DNA of 35,134 nucleotides, from NCBI GenBank assembly GCA_017540455.1, contig JAFYAZ010000015.1:1-35134 (forward strand). Direction: 5' to 3'. Positions 23,161 to 31,334 of the stretch are shown here, piece by piece (within the stretch, counting starts at the first letter, position 1; every line of letters begins with the position of its first letter). Origin of the DNA: Bacilli bacterium. GTDB taxonomy: Bacteria; Bacillota_I; Bacilli_A; RFN20; CAG-826. The position numbers were made by a program, and so were the translations under genes. The notes under the pieces were generated by a model. That model saw only the letters and a program-made list of their open reading frames with translations, searched no databases and had not been told where the DNA came from.

Positions 23161-24840
23161 ATGAAGACTATTACCGGAAAAACCTTCTCAGAAATGGTTC
23201 TCAATGGTTATCGCGACCTTAAGATTCATTATGAGAAAGTCAATGATCTCAATGTGTTCCCTGTCCCGGATGGCGACACCGGAACCAACATTGCTGCCAC
23301 CTTAACGGGTGGTGTTAACGCCATGAAAGATGCCAACTTCGATTCGATCGGAGATGTGGCTGAAAAACTCGCTGGCGGCATGCTTTTAGGCGCTCGTGGA
23401 AACTCTGGCGTCATCATCAGCCAGTTCTTCCAAGGTATCTCCGAGGCTCTTGCTAGCCTCGATACCGCTAACGTTACCCAATTCGCTAGCGCCCTTAGAA
23501 GCGGAACCTCAAAAGCCTATGAAGCCGTCGTCCATCCAGTCGAAGGCACCGTTCTTACCGTTGCCCGTGAATCAACCGTCTACATCATGGACAACCTTTC
23601 CAAGATGGAGGATTTCGAAACCTTATTCGAAAACCTTCTCCGTGAGATGAGGCTTTCCCTCGACAGAACCCCAGATTTATTACCTGTCCTCAAAGAAGCT
23701 GGCGTCATCGATAGCGGTGGTGCAGGCCTCGTCTACATCATGGAAGGTATGGGCAAATACATTGTCGGCGAAGAAATCGACGATGCTGAATTCAATGGCC
23801 CAACCAACGGTGTCGCTACCGATGAGAAGATCCCATTCGATGAGAATTCCGTCCTTGATTACGGATACTGCACCGAATTCATCCTTCAGCTTCTTAACTC
23901 CAAGTGCGATCCAAAGGCCTTCGACCTCAAAGAGATGATCCATTTCTTAGAGGGCATTGGCGATTCCATCGTCGCCCTCAAACAGAAGACCATCGTTAAG
24001 GTCCATGTCCACACCAAAGAGCCATGGAAAGCCATCCAATACGCTCAAAAGTTCGGCGAATTCGTCACTTTCAAGATGGAGAACATGTCAATTCAGCATA
24101 ACGAAAAGCTTCTCAAAGAGATGCCAATCGAGGAAGAAAAGCCAACTGAGCACATCGTGGCCAACGAAAAGCGCCAGGAAGTTCAGATTGTCGCTGTTTC
24201 CCCATCCTCAAGCATCACCGAGCTCTTCCTCAACATGGGCGCCAACCAGATCGTCTCTGGCGGTCAGACCATGAACCCAAGTGCCGACGACTTCATCAAA
24301 GCCTTCGACGCCGCTAACGCTGACAACATCATCGTCTTCCCAAATAACGGCAACATCATCCTCACCGCTGAGCAAGCCGCTAAGCTCTATACCAAGAGTA
24401 AGGTCTATGTCCTTCACTCCAAGAGTGTCGTCGAAGCCTATAGCGCTCTCTCAATGGCCTTCTTCGATGGTCAGAACATCGAGGACTGCATCGAGGAGAT
24501 GACCGAATCCATGAAAGGAGTCGTTTCTGCAGAGATTTCCCCAGCAATTCGCGACTCTTTGAACAATGGCATTGCTATCAAGAAGGGTGATTACATGGGC
24601 ATCCTTAAGAACAATATCGTCTCCTCTTCCCCAGATATGATGGCGACCATCAAGGAACTCCTTACCAAGGTCCCAGAAATCGAAGAGAAGTCAGTCTTCA
24701 CCATTTTCTATGGTGAGGATGCCGACGATAAGGTCAAAGAAGATCTCCAAGGCCTTGTGAAGAAAGACTTCCCTAACCTCGAGATGGTCGAGATCGATGG
24801 CAGACAAAGCATCTACCCTCTCATCTTCGCTCTCGAATAA
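23161..24840 (+). CDS. fakA: Fatty acid kinase subunit FakA (DAK2/YloV family)
   Basis: A 559-residue kinase. The N-terminal DhaL-type domain (about 1-200) has NVFPVPDGDTGTN with Mg-ATP ligands D37 and D39, GARGNSGVIISQFFQG and the DSGGAGLVYI strand. A central domain contains HVHTKEPWKAI, and a C-terminal EDD-like domain (about 330-559) has SPSSSITELF, GGQTMNPSADDF and FPNNGNIILTA. It phosphorylates fatty acid held by FakB using ATP, giving acyl-phosphate for PlsX/PlsY phospholipid synthesis. Length matches known FakA (about 550). It follows fakB in the same transcript and ends at a clear terminator. Confidence 0.95.
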   Translation: MKTITGKTFSEMVLNGYRDLKIHYEKVNDLNVFPVPDGDTGTNIAATLTGGVNAMKDANFDSIGDVAEKLAGGMLLGARGNSGVIISQFFQGISEALASLDTANVTQFASALRSGTSKAYEAVVHPVEGTVLTVARESTVYIMDNLSKMEDFETLFENLLREMRLSLDRTPDLLPVLKEAGVIDSGGAGLVYIMEGMGKYIVGEEIDDAEFNGPTNGVATDEKIPFDENSVLDYGYCTEFILQLLNSKCDPKAFDLKEMIHFLEGIGDSIVALKQKTIVKVHVHTKEPWKAIQYAQKFGEFVTFKMENMSIQHNEKLLKEMPIEEEKPTEHIVANEKRQEVQIVAVSPSSSITELFLNMGANQIVSGGQTMNPSADDFIKAFDAANADNIIVFPNNGNIILTAEQAAKLYTKSKVYVLHSKSVVEAYSALSMAFFDGQNIEDCIEEMTESMKGVVSAEISPAIRDSLNNGIAIKKGDYMGILKNNIVSSSPDMMATIKELLTKVPEIEEKSVFTIFYGEDADDKVKEDLQGLVKKDFPNLEMVEIDGRQSIYPLIFALE

Positions 24841-24857
24841 AAACAAAACAAACGACT

Positions 24858-24883
24858 AGGACCCGCTTGGGTCCTTTTCTTTT
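24858..24883 (+). terminator. Intrinsic terminator of the fakB-fakA operon
   Basis: AGGACCC (24858-24864), loop GCTT, GGGTCCT (24869-24875), then TTTTCTTTT. Confidence 0.9.
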
Positions 24884-24890
24884 GCGTTTA

Positions 24891-24899
24891 TGCTATAGT
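24891..24899 (+). promoter_or_regulatory. Extended -10 promoter, leaderless start
   Basis: TGc-TATAGT ends 7 bases before the ATG of the lipid kinase gene, placing the transcript start at or next to the A of that ATG. No ribosome site is present between them. Confidence 0.55.
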
Positions 24900-24906
24900 T
24901 TCTCTA

Positions 24907-25779
24907 ATGAAGGCTTTGCTTATCTATTCCCATAACACCGGCTCTAACAAGAGGGGCTTTGCTAATAAGCTTTCTTATGTCAAAGAAAGGCTTTCGACCG
25001 TTTTCGATGTTCTCGAATGCGTCTGCACCCTCTCAAAAGAAGAGACAGCAAGGCTCATTCACGAGAAGGGAAGCGAGTTCGATTCCCTCATCATCGTTGG
25101 AGGGGACGGCACCTTTAATAACGCTTTGACAGCAGTGATGGGCTTAGAGAAAAGACCAACCATCGGCTACCTCAATTTCGGTACTTTAGGCGATGTTGGT
25201 AAGGCCTTTGGCCTTAAAAACGATTACAAGAAAGATCTCGAAATCATTTTAGAACAGGTTTCGAAAGACTACGATGTCGGCAAAGTCGTCTCTGATGACA
25301 ATACCTATTATTTTGCATACACATGCTGCATAGGCGCGTATAGCGATATCCCATACTCCGTTGGGAGAAAGAGGAAAAGGCAGATTGGCAAACTCGCCTA
25401 CTACGAGAAAGCGGTAGGGGAAGCTTTTAAGAAAACCCTCATCCAATACAAAGCCAAACTAGATGACAAAGTAGATATTGAAGGGGAATCCCCGTTCCTC
25501 ATGATCATGAACGGAACCCATATGGCAGGATTCACGGTCAACAAGCAATGTGTCTATGATGATGGCAAATTTGAGCTATATGTCACAGAGAAGGGCCCGT
25601 TCAATGGATTGCTTCACTACATTCCGCTCAAAAATGTACATCCTTTTACAATTGGCAAATGTTCAATAGACGCGCCTGCATCTGAATATTGGTGCCTTGA
25701 TGGAGAGAAGGGACCTTCAGGAAAAATTACAATTGAAGTTTGCCCAAAAGCCATCAAAGCATACTCAAAACTCCGCTAA
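24907..25779 (+). CDS. YegS/DgkB-type lipid kinase (diacylglycerol kinase catalytic domain)
   Basis: A 290-residue soluble kinase. The N-terminal catalytic domain has the IIVGGDGTFNNAL signature (GGDGT at 65-69) and NFGTLGDVGKAFG, the second nucleotide-contact loop. The C-terminal half is the usual beta sandwich (MNGTHMAGF, YDDGKFELYVTEK, WCLDGEKGP). Relatives phosphorylate diacylglycerol, or other lipids, feeding phosphatidate back into phospholipid and lipoteichoic-acid turnover. This agrees with the adjacent fatty-acid kinase genes, although a terminator and a separate promoter split them. No ribosome site is visible before the ATG, so translation is probably leaderless. Exact lipid substrate unproven. 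Confidence 0.9.
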   Translation: MKALLIYSHNTGSNKRGFANKLSYVKERLSTVFDVLECVCTLSKEETARLIHEKGSEFDSLIIVGGDGTFNNALTAVMGLEKRPTIGYLNFGTLGDVGKAFGLKNDYKKDLEIILEQVSKDYDVGKVVSDDNTYYFAYTCCIGAYSDIPYSVGRKRKRQIGKLAYYEKAVGEAFKKTLIQYKAKLDDKVDIEGESPFLMIMNGTHMAGFTVNKQCVYDDGKFELYVTEKGPFNGLLHYIPLKNVHPFTIGKCSIDAPASEYWCLDGEKGPSGKITIEVCPKAIKAYSKLR

Positions 25780-25807
25780 AACGATAAAAAAATATCAAAT
25801 ATCCCCC

Positions 25808-25834
25808 GCAAAAACCGATTATTTTGCTTTTTTT
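25808..25834 (+). terminator. Weak AT-rich terminator after the lipid kinase gene
   Basis: GCAAAA (25808-25813) can pair with TTTTGC (25822-25827), followed by seven Ts. The stem has few GC pairs. Confidence 0.45.
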
Positions 25835-25877
25835 CTTTAAAAATTGGTCCTAATATTAGTACAAAGGGGAAATATAT

Positions 25878-27719
25878 ATGAAAAAATCAAAAGCTCCAAT
25901 TTTTGTACTTGCGATTCTTTCAGTCGTCATGCTTGGCGCTGGTATCGCAGTCTACATCGTGGCCCCAAGTATGGCAGGTGGTTGGGCGGACACATTTAAA
26001 CACGCCGACCTCTTAGGCTCTCTTGGTGAGTTGCCAGCCGTTTTCGGAACTCTCATGGGATTCGAGAACAAAGAACTTTTCACAAAGTTCGAAATCGGCG
26101 TTCTTATCATGGACGTCTTGATCCTTGCAGCCTTGGCAGTTCTTGTCATCATGTGGATCATCAACCTCATTCTTCTCATCGTTAAGAAGAAACCTATCCA
26201 CTTAATTCCAAACCTCGCTTGGCTTCTTGCCTCAGGCGCTGCCGTCATCTTATTGGCCCTCGCCCTTGTCCCAGCCAAACAAGGTTCCTCCTTTGTTGGT
26301 GTCCTTTTCGAAGGATCCGGCATGGCAAAAGATGGCATGGTCTGGTATCACGATGCCTTAGGCGCCATCGGAAGCTCTATCTCTAGCGAATACGGCAAAG
26401 GCCTTGGCCTTGCTGCCGGACTTTTCATCCTTATCTTAATCGCCGCTTACATCATTGGCCTCGTCGCCATCATCAAATCAACCGGCGCTCTTGCTAAAGA
26501 AAAGAAAAAGAAGAAAGTCGCTGATGAAGAAGGCGCTGACGAATACGAAGAAGACGAAGAAGAATGCGAATCCGAAGAAGAAAAAGATGATAAGCGTTCC
26601 GAGAAAGCTGGACCATACATCATCCAGAACTTCTATAATGGCGCTCCAATGCCATATTGCTACCCACCTCACGAATGTCATTGCCATGAGCCAAAACCTG
26701 AGCCAAAACCTGAGCCAGAGCCAGAGCCATGCAAGTGCGAATGCTGCGAAGAAGAGGACAGACCTCTTACCGCCAAAGAGCTTCGTGCCATCATCCGTGA
26801 AGAATTAGACGATCGCGAGCATCCAGAAGAGATCGAACCTCTTACCGATGAAAGAGCCCGCGAAGTCATCCAGGAAGAACTCGCTGATTACTACACTGGC
26901 AAAGACGAAGAAGAGCCAGTTGAAGAAGAAGCAGAAGACGTCATGACTGCCGATGATCTCAGGAAGATGATCAAAGAGGAAGTCGAAGGCGCCGTCAAAC
27001 CAGCCGAAGGCCTTACCTCCGAAGAAGTTCGTGGTATCATCCGCGAAGAACTCGGTGCCGCTCCAAAAGCCGAAGAACCAAAAGACAACCTCTCCGCTGA
27101 GGAAGTCCGTTCCATCGTCGCCGAAGAGCTCGCCAAATATCTTCAGAACATCGCTGTTGTTGAAGAAGTCGAGCCAAAAGAAGAACCAGCACCTGAGCCT
27201 GAGCCAGAGCCAGAGCCAGCACCTGAGCCAGAGCCAGAGCCAGAGCCAGCACCTGAGCCAGCCGCTCCAGTGATCCGTCTCTCCTTCGCTGAGAAAGTCA
27301 CTGCTGCCCCTCAGGAAGTCAAAGACAACTACAACGACCTCAAAGCCTACGCCTTAGGCTATGGCCTTAAGAGCCGTGTTGCCAATGGTGGCGATACCTT
27401 CCGTCTCCACACCAAGACCTACTTCCGTATCAACATGGTCGGAAAAGGCCTCAAGCTCTACTACGCCCTCGATCCAAAGGATTACGAGAATTCCCCAATC
27501 CCAGTCCAGGACGTTGGCCACAAGAACCTCTACAAAGATATTCCTCTTTGCTTCAAGGTCAGAAGTGGTCTCTCCGTCAAGCGTGCCAAGCAGCTCATCG
27601 ATGATGTCTGCGGAAAAGCCGGCTTGACCGCTGGAGCTCCAGTCGACACCCGCGACTACGCCGCCGATCTCGTTAACTACGTTAATGATGGCAGCGAAAG
27701 CACTGACGACGAAGACTAA
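25878..27719 (+). CDS. Large membrane protein with acidic linkers, Cys/His cluster, 14-residue helical repeats and a C-terminal domain
   Basis: A 613-residue protein of no recognised family. Four membrane helices (about 6-28, 72-103, 109-133, 176-201) are followed by a very acidic Lys/Glu stretch. Next is a Cys/His cluster (C261, H265, C267, H268, C269, H270 and C285, C287, C289, C290) split by a Pro-Glu run. Residues 297-418 hold five copies of a motif like LTxxELRxIIREEL. A Pro-Glu-Ala repeat (about 436-465) leads to a folded C-terminal domain (about 470-600) with FRLHTKTYFRINMVGKGLKLYYALDP; similar sequences end other Firmicutes proteins of unknown role. AAAGGGGA lies upstream. It sits alone between terminators. 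Function cannot be assigned. Confidence 0.8.
   Translation: MKKSKAPIFVLAILSVVMLGAGIAVYIVAPSMAGGWADTFKHADLLGSLGELPAVFGTLMGFENKELFTKFEIGVLIMDVLILAALAVLVIMWIINLILLIVKKKPIHLIPNLAWLLASGAAVILLALALVPAKQGSSFVGVLFEGSGMAKDGMVWYHDALGAIGSSISSEYGKGLGLAAGLFILILIAAYIIGLVAIIKSTGALAKEKKKKKVADEEGADEYEEDEEECESEEEKDDKRSEKAGPYIIQNFYNGAPMPYCYPPHECHCHEPKPEPKPEPEPEPCKCECCEEEDRPLTAKELRAIIREELDDREHPEEIEPLTDERAREVIQEELADYYTGKDEEEPVEEEAEDVMTADDLRKMIKEEVEGAVKPAEGLTSEEVRGIIREELGAAPKAEEPKDNLSAEEVRSIVAEELAKYLQNIAVVEEVEPKEEPAPEPEPEPEPAPEPEPEPEPAPEPAAPVIRLSFAEKVTAAPQEVKDNYNDLKAYALGYGLKSRVANGGDTFRLHTKTYFRINMVGKGLKLYYALDPKDYENSPIPVQDVGHKNLYKDIPLCFKVRSGLSVKRAKQLIDDVCGKAGLTAGAPVDTRDYAADLVNYVNDGSESTDDED
27186..27265 (+). repeat. 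30-bp in-frame tandem repeat (Pro-Glu-Ala)
   Basis: The unit beginning CCAGCACCTGAGCC recurs at 27186, 27216 and 27246 with a 30-base period, encoding the ten-residue unit PAPEPEPEPE. A shorter 12-bp repeat (CCAAAACCTGAG) lies in the same gene near 26690-26715. Such tracts change length by slippage. Confidence 0.85.
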
Positions 27720-27735
27720 TACATAGTCTCCTATG

Positions 27736-27765
27736 AAGCGGGGTGTAAAAACCCCGCTTTTTCTT
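27736..27765 (+). terminator. Intrinsic terminator
   Basis: AAGCGGGGT (27736-27744), loop GTAAAA, ACCCCGCTT (27751-27759), then TTTTCTT. Confidence 0.9.
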
Positions 27766-27817
27766 ATGCCTAAAGCGTGTGCGTGCGTTTTGCTTTCTTT
27801 ATCTTTACGATTTCACC

Positions 27818-27823
27818 TATAAT
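27818..27823 (+). promoter_or_regulatory. -10 element of the zinc-ribbon operon
   Basis: A perfect TATAAT 12 bases before the ATG at 27836. The predicted leader is only about six bases. This argues against an earlier in-frame start at 27779. Confidence 0.5.
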
Positions 27824-27835
27824 GTAGGTAACGAT

Positions 27836-28849
27836 ATGAAATGCAATAAATGCGGGACCGAGCATCCTAGCTATGCTAAGTTTTGCGCTAAGTGCGGCGC
27901 ACCTTTAGCCGTTGCTCCTATAGCTGTCCAACCTGCTGAAAAAGTGGGCGAAGCACCAGCCAAGGAAACATCCTCTTTTTTCACCAAGGTCAAAGAGTTC
28001 ATCACGAATCCGGTCTATTCCTCGACCCGTTCGATCGTTCTTTATATCGCGACCGGCGCGTCTACGCTTGTGTGGCTCATCATCGGCCTTGCCGTTGGCT
28101 GGACCGCATGGATGTTCCTTCCGATCATCATTCTCGCCATCTCTCTTGGTGGATTCTTCTACGAAGTTAGCAAGATTGGCATCTCTAGCGAAGAGCTCGA
28201 GCAGTGGAACAAGGCCAGAGAAAATAACCGTATCTTCAAGAAACCTCTCCAGGATCCTAATAAATTCGGCGCCAAAATCGAATACTGGCATGCCTCTTTC
28301 AAACCGAACAAGATGATCGTCATCGTTTCAACCGCGGCGATACTCTTCATGTATCTTCCTCTCATCATCGGCTCATCGGTTCGTTTCGCCACTAAGAACG
28401 CCGCTCCTGGCACCAGTCAGAATGGCGGTGGCTCCACGAGAAAATACGAAAGAGAATTCAAAGGCTTCTGGCCAGATGCTCCTTATATCGTCAAACTCCC
28501 ATCCTGGGAAGGTAAGGTCATTTCAATCTGGGATGAGATCAAAGGGAGAAAAACATATGAGACCCCTATGCGCGACAGTGCTTATTACGGAATGGAAATC
28601 CAGATTCAGGAAGGCGATTATGAAGCCGCTCGTGGTCAGGCCTTAACGGTTGGCTACACCGACGTAACCGAGGATTATCAAGACAGGACAAAGGCAATGT
28701 ATTTTGAGATGGATTGGGGCGAAGGCACAACCTGGCACCAGAACCGTTATCATGCCTCTCTCTCCATCTTAAACATGGGTTATAACAACGACTACAAAGA
28801 CTACACCATAATACAGACCTACATGTTTTTCGATTACGGAGGCGAATAA
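27836..28849 (+). CDS. Zinc-ribbon membrane protein with extracytoplasmic domain
   Basis: About 337 residues. It opens with a double CxxC zinc ribbon (C3, C6, C17, C20; MKCNKCGTEH...FCAKCGAPL), typical of the small 'zinc-ribbon' caps on many Firmicutes membrane proteins. A Pro/Ala/Glu linker, membrane helices at about 66-87, 90-108 and 160-180, and a C-terminal ~150-residue region follow, with many aromatic and acidic residues (FWPDAPYIVKLPSWEG, YYGMEIQIQEGDY, MYFEMDWGEGTTWHQN). The start at 27836 is chosen because the zinc ribbon begins there and a TATAAT lies between it and the more upstream ATG. The next gene begins 2 bases after the stop. Function unknown. Confidence 0.8.
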   Translation: MKCNKCGTEHPSYAKFCAKCGAPLAVAPIAVQPAEKVGEAPAKETSSFFTKVKEFITNPVYSSTRSIVLYIATGASTLVWLIIGLAVGWTAWMFLPIIILAISLGGFFYEVSKIGISSEELEQWNKARENNRIFKKPLQDPNKFGAKIEYWHASFKPNKMIVIVSTAAILFMYLPLIIGSSVRFATKNAAPGTSQNGGGSTRKYEREFKGFWPDAPYIVKLPSWEGKVISIWDEIKGRKTYETPMRDSAYYGMEIQIQEGDYEAARGQALTVGYTDVTEDYQDRTKAMYFEMDWGEGTTWHQNRYHASLSILNMGYNNDYKDYTIIQTYMFFDYGGE

Positions 28850-28851
28850 GA

Positions 28852-29325
28852 ATGCTGACGAATCGCGCTACTTTGATAGTTATTGCCATCCTTGTTGGAT
28901 CGGCGATTCTTCTAGCGGTTTTCCTTATCGTTCTCGCTTTTAAAGGCAAAAAGAACCCAAAAGCGAAAGCAGGGGCTTTGAAGTTCTTCGCCTTCCTTTT
29001 TGCCTTGACCACATCGGCCCTTTCCGTCATCGCCCCGCTAGTGTATACGAACACCATCGACATCAATCTTTCCTACGGCATCTTCACGCCGACGGAAGAA
29101 TCCCCATATTATGTTCGCCTCCGCATCCATCGAAGTAGCCTCGAAGTCGAGAGCATGGGCGTTGGCGAATACTCAAACAAAGAAGTGACCTACAAGCTTG
29201 AGAATTCCAATCTCACTTTTGATTACAGTGGCAAAACCTATACCTTCGAAGTCCGTAGCTTTGGCAAACATCTCTATGAGAACGGAGTCAAGGTCTTCCA
29301 TTATCAGAAAGGAACCGAAGGCTAA
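28852..29325 (+). CDS. Small two-helix membrane protein with outer beta-rich domain
   Basis: A 157-residue protein: membrane helices at about 7-30 and 43-65, separated by a basic loop (KGKKNPKAKAG), then about 90 residues rich in Tyr, Ser and charged residues (YYVRLRIHRSSLEVESM, YSGKTYTFEVRSFG) that probably fold as beta strands. GGAGG in the end of the previous gene is the ribosome site. Both neighbours overlap or nearly touch it, so the three genes are one translational unit. No family was recognised; the outer part may resemble the soluble part of the previous protein in role, which is a guess. Confidence 0.75.
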   Translation: MLTNRATLIVIAILVGSAILLAVFLIVLAFKGKKNPKAKAGALKFFAFLFALTTSALSVIAPLVYTNTIDINLSYGIFTPTEESPYYVRLRIHRSSLEVESMGVGEYSNKEVTYKLENSNLTFDYSGKTYTFEVRSFGKHLYENGVKVFHYQKGTEG

Positions 29326-30245
29326 TGAAGTACTGTATCTATTGCGGCGCCAAGCTTTCTGATGATGACGTTTTCTGCATACAGTGCGGTCAGAAGGTTC
29401 TTTCGTTAGAAAAACTCAAGGAAGAAGCCCTCAAAGAAGAAGGGGAGAAGGACCTCGAAAAGGAACGCCTCGAAGAGGAAGAGAAGAAACGCCTTGAAGA
29501 AGAAAAGCGTCAGGAAGAGGAAAGACGCTTAGAAGAAGAAAGGCGTCTCGAGGAACAAAGAAGAATCGAGGAGGAGAAGCGTCTTGAAGAAGAACGCAGG
29601 AAACTCGAAGAACAGAAACGCTTAGAAGAGGAACAAAGAAGACTCGAAGAGCAAAGACGTCTCGAAGAGGAGCAGAAGCGTCTTGAAGAAGAAAGGCGCA
29701 AAGCCGAGGAGAAACGCCTCGAAGAAGAACGCCTTGCCAAGGAAGAAGAGCTTAGGAAAGAGGAGGAACGCCTCCGTCTTGAGCAAGCTCAAAAAGAAGA
29801 GAAAGAAAAAGAAGAGGCTGCCAAGATCCGCGCCGAGATAGAGAAAGAACGCGCAGAGCTTGAACGCATCAAAAAAGAAAAAGAAGCCCTTCTTGCTGGT
29901 AAAGAAGAAGAGGCCCAGGTAGAGAAACCAAAAGCCGAAGAAATCGTCGAAAATAAGAAAAATAATGCAGTTTTGCCAGTGGTTTTGCTTTTTGTCGACG
30001 TCATAATGCTAATTGCATTAATGGTCGTAAAGACTATCAACAAGGATGTCACTGTGATTGTTTGCGGAGCCTCTATGGTTGCCGATGCCGTATCGGCGAT
30101 CATCGCCATCGTCTTTATGGTGAATAAGAAATATTCCAAGGCAACCAAATGGGCTTTCGGAATGCTTTTGATGGTAGCGATCGCTCTTGCCATCGGTTCG
30201 TTCATGGCCTTTAGTTTTGACTTCCCAGGAAGCGGATCCCGCTAA
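29325..30245 (+). CDS. Zinc-ribbon protein with long Glu/Arg/Lys helix and three membrane helices
   Basis: A 306-residue protein. Zinc ribbon C4, C7, C18, C21 is followed at about 28-205 by an uninterrupted charged helix with repeated RRLEEE/KRLEEE units, the pattern of a coiled coil or a stable single alpha-helix. Then come membrane helices at about 215-235, 243-266 and 275-298 and a short GSGSR tail. The zinc ribbon and rod face the cytoplasm if the basic-inside rule holds. The start overlaps the previous stop by one base (TAATG), so it is coupled. The rod could hold the ribbon some 25 nm from the membrane if fully helical (estimated from 0.15 nm per residue). Role unknown. Confidence 0.8.
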   Translation: MKYCIYCGAKLSDDDVFCIQCGQKVLSLEKLKEEALKEEGEKDLEKERLEEEEKKRLEEEKRQEEERRLEEERRLEEQRRIEEEKRLEEERRKLEEQKRLEEEQRRLEEQRRLEEEQKRLEEERRKAEEKRLEEERLAKEEELRKEEERLRLEQAQKEEKEKEEAAKIRAEIEKERAELERIKKEKEALLAGKEEEAQVEKPKAEEIVENKKNNAVLPVVLLFVDVIMLIALMVVKTINKDVTVIVCGASMVADAVSAIIAIVFMVNKKYSKATKWAFGMLLMVAIALAIGSFMAFSFDFPGSGSR

Positions 30246-30252
30246 GCGTTTT

Positions 30253-30281
30253 TTGAAGTTCGCCCCTGTTTGTGGTAGAAT
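30253..30281 (+). promoter_or_regulatory. Promoter of the CNNM/CBS gene pair
   Basis: TTGAAG (30253-30258), a 17-base spacer and TAGAAT (30276-30281) preceded by TG (extended -10). It starts 8 bases after the upstream gene's stop, with no terminator between. Confidence 0.65.
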
Positions 30282-30311
30282 ACCAAAGTCGAATAAGGAG
30301 TTCGACATCAA

Positions 30312-31334
30312 TTGGACCCTCTAAGTTGGCTGTACCTAGCTCTAATAATCATATTCGTCATAATAGCCGCCTACTTTGCGCTTGCTGAGACGGCTTTTTC
30401 TTGTTTGAACAAGTATCGATTCCAGGTTCAGAAGGACCATGGATCGAGAACGGCTAAGGCCGTCCTTTTCATCGCCGAGAGATTCGATACCACTTTAGTG
30501 GTGGTACTTATCGGCACGAATGCCGCCAGTGTCGTCCTCTCCGTTGTCAGCACGATTCTTTTCACCCAAAAGGTCTTCCCAAACCTTGATTCCTCCATCG
30601 CCGGTCTTATCTCGACCATCGTGATGACTGTCATCCTTTATCTCTTTGGCGAAACCATCCCAAAGCAGATCGGAAAGAAAATCCCTAACAAAGTCGCTTC
30701 ATTAGTCGTCTATCCTCTCATCCTTTTCTATTTCCTCATCTGGCCAATCGCCATGGTTTTCACCGGCATTTCTTGGCTAGCCAAGAAAATCTTCCCGGCC
30801 AAAGAGGAGCCAGAGGTCACTGAAGAGGATTTCACAAGCGCAATCGAGCTCAAAGAGGAAGAAGGCCTTATTGAGGAAAGCGAAAGTGATGTCATCATCA
30901 ATTCCATCGATTGGAGTGACACCGCCGTCAAAGAGGTCCTTACCTCAAGAAGGAAGATGTTTACGATCGACTTATCAGGACTTACCAATGACGATATCGC
31001 CAAGATCGTCTGCGAGACCCAGTATTCAAGAATCCCTGTCTATGAAGGGGAGATAAATGACATCAAAGGCATCCTCATCGTCAAGAAGTTCCTTTCGATG
31101 TACCTCAAAAAGAAGAATTTCGACATCAACAAAGCCTTAGAGAAACCATATATCGTTGACCCAAGGGTCAAGATCGATGACCTGACTGATGGTTTTAGGG
31201 CCAACCATACCCAATCTGCCCTCGTCTATAAGGACGACCGTTTGGTAGGCATGGTCACCATGGAAGACATCCTTGAGGAACTCGTTGGCCCAATCGGCGA
31301 GAAAGAAGCCACGTTAGAGGAGGCAAAGCAATGA
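30312..31334 (+). CDS. CNNM-domain/CBS-pair membrane protein (HlyC/CorC-like, no C-terminal domain)
   Basis: A 340-residue protein. Residues about 1-170 form the CNNM (DUF21) membrane domain, with AAYFALAETAFSCLN and LFGETIPKQIGKKIPN; residues about 190-325 form a CBS pair (VLTSRRKMFTIDLS, SRIPVYEG, LVGMVTMEDILEELVGPIGE). CNNM/CorC proteins move Mg2+ (or Co2+/Na+) and sense nucleotide or Mg through CBS. The usual C-terminal CorC_HlyC domain is missing, unlike its downstream paralog. It starts with TTG at 30312, 10 bases after AAGGAG; no ATG fits before the first helix. It overlaps the next gene by 4 bases. Confidence 0.9.
   Translation: MDPLSWLYLALIIIFVIIAAYFALAETAFSCLNKYRFQVQKDHGSRTAKAVLFIAERFDTTLVVVLIGTNAASVVLSVVSTILFTQKVFPNLDSSIAGLISTIVMTVILYLFGETIPKQIGKKIPNKVASLVVYPLILFYFLIWPIAMVFTGISWLAKKIFPAKEEPEVTEEDFTSAIELKEEEGLIEESESDVIINSIDWSDTAVKEVLTSRRKMFTIDLSGLTNDDIAKIVCETQYSRIPVYEGEINDIKGILIVKKFLSMYLKKKNFDINKALEKPYIVDPRVKIDDLTDGFRANHTQSALVYKDDRLVGMVTMEDILEELVGPIGEKEATLEEAKQ

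Noticed and set aside
27186-27265. CRISPR-like repeats
   Set aside because: The repeats are contiguous, in frame within a coding region, and have no unique spacers or cas genes.
27779-27835. Longer N terminus for the first zinc-ribbon protein
   Set aside because: A TATAAT lies within this stretch and the zinc ribbon begins exactly at the later ATG.
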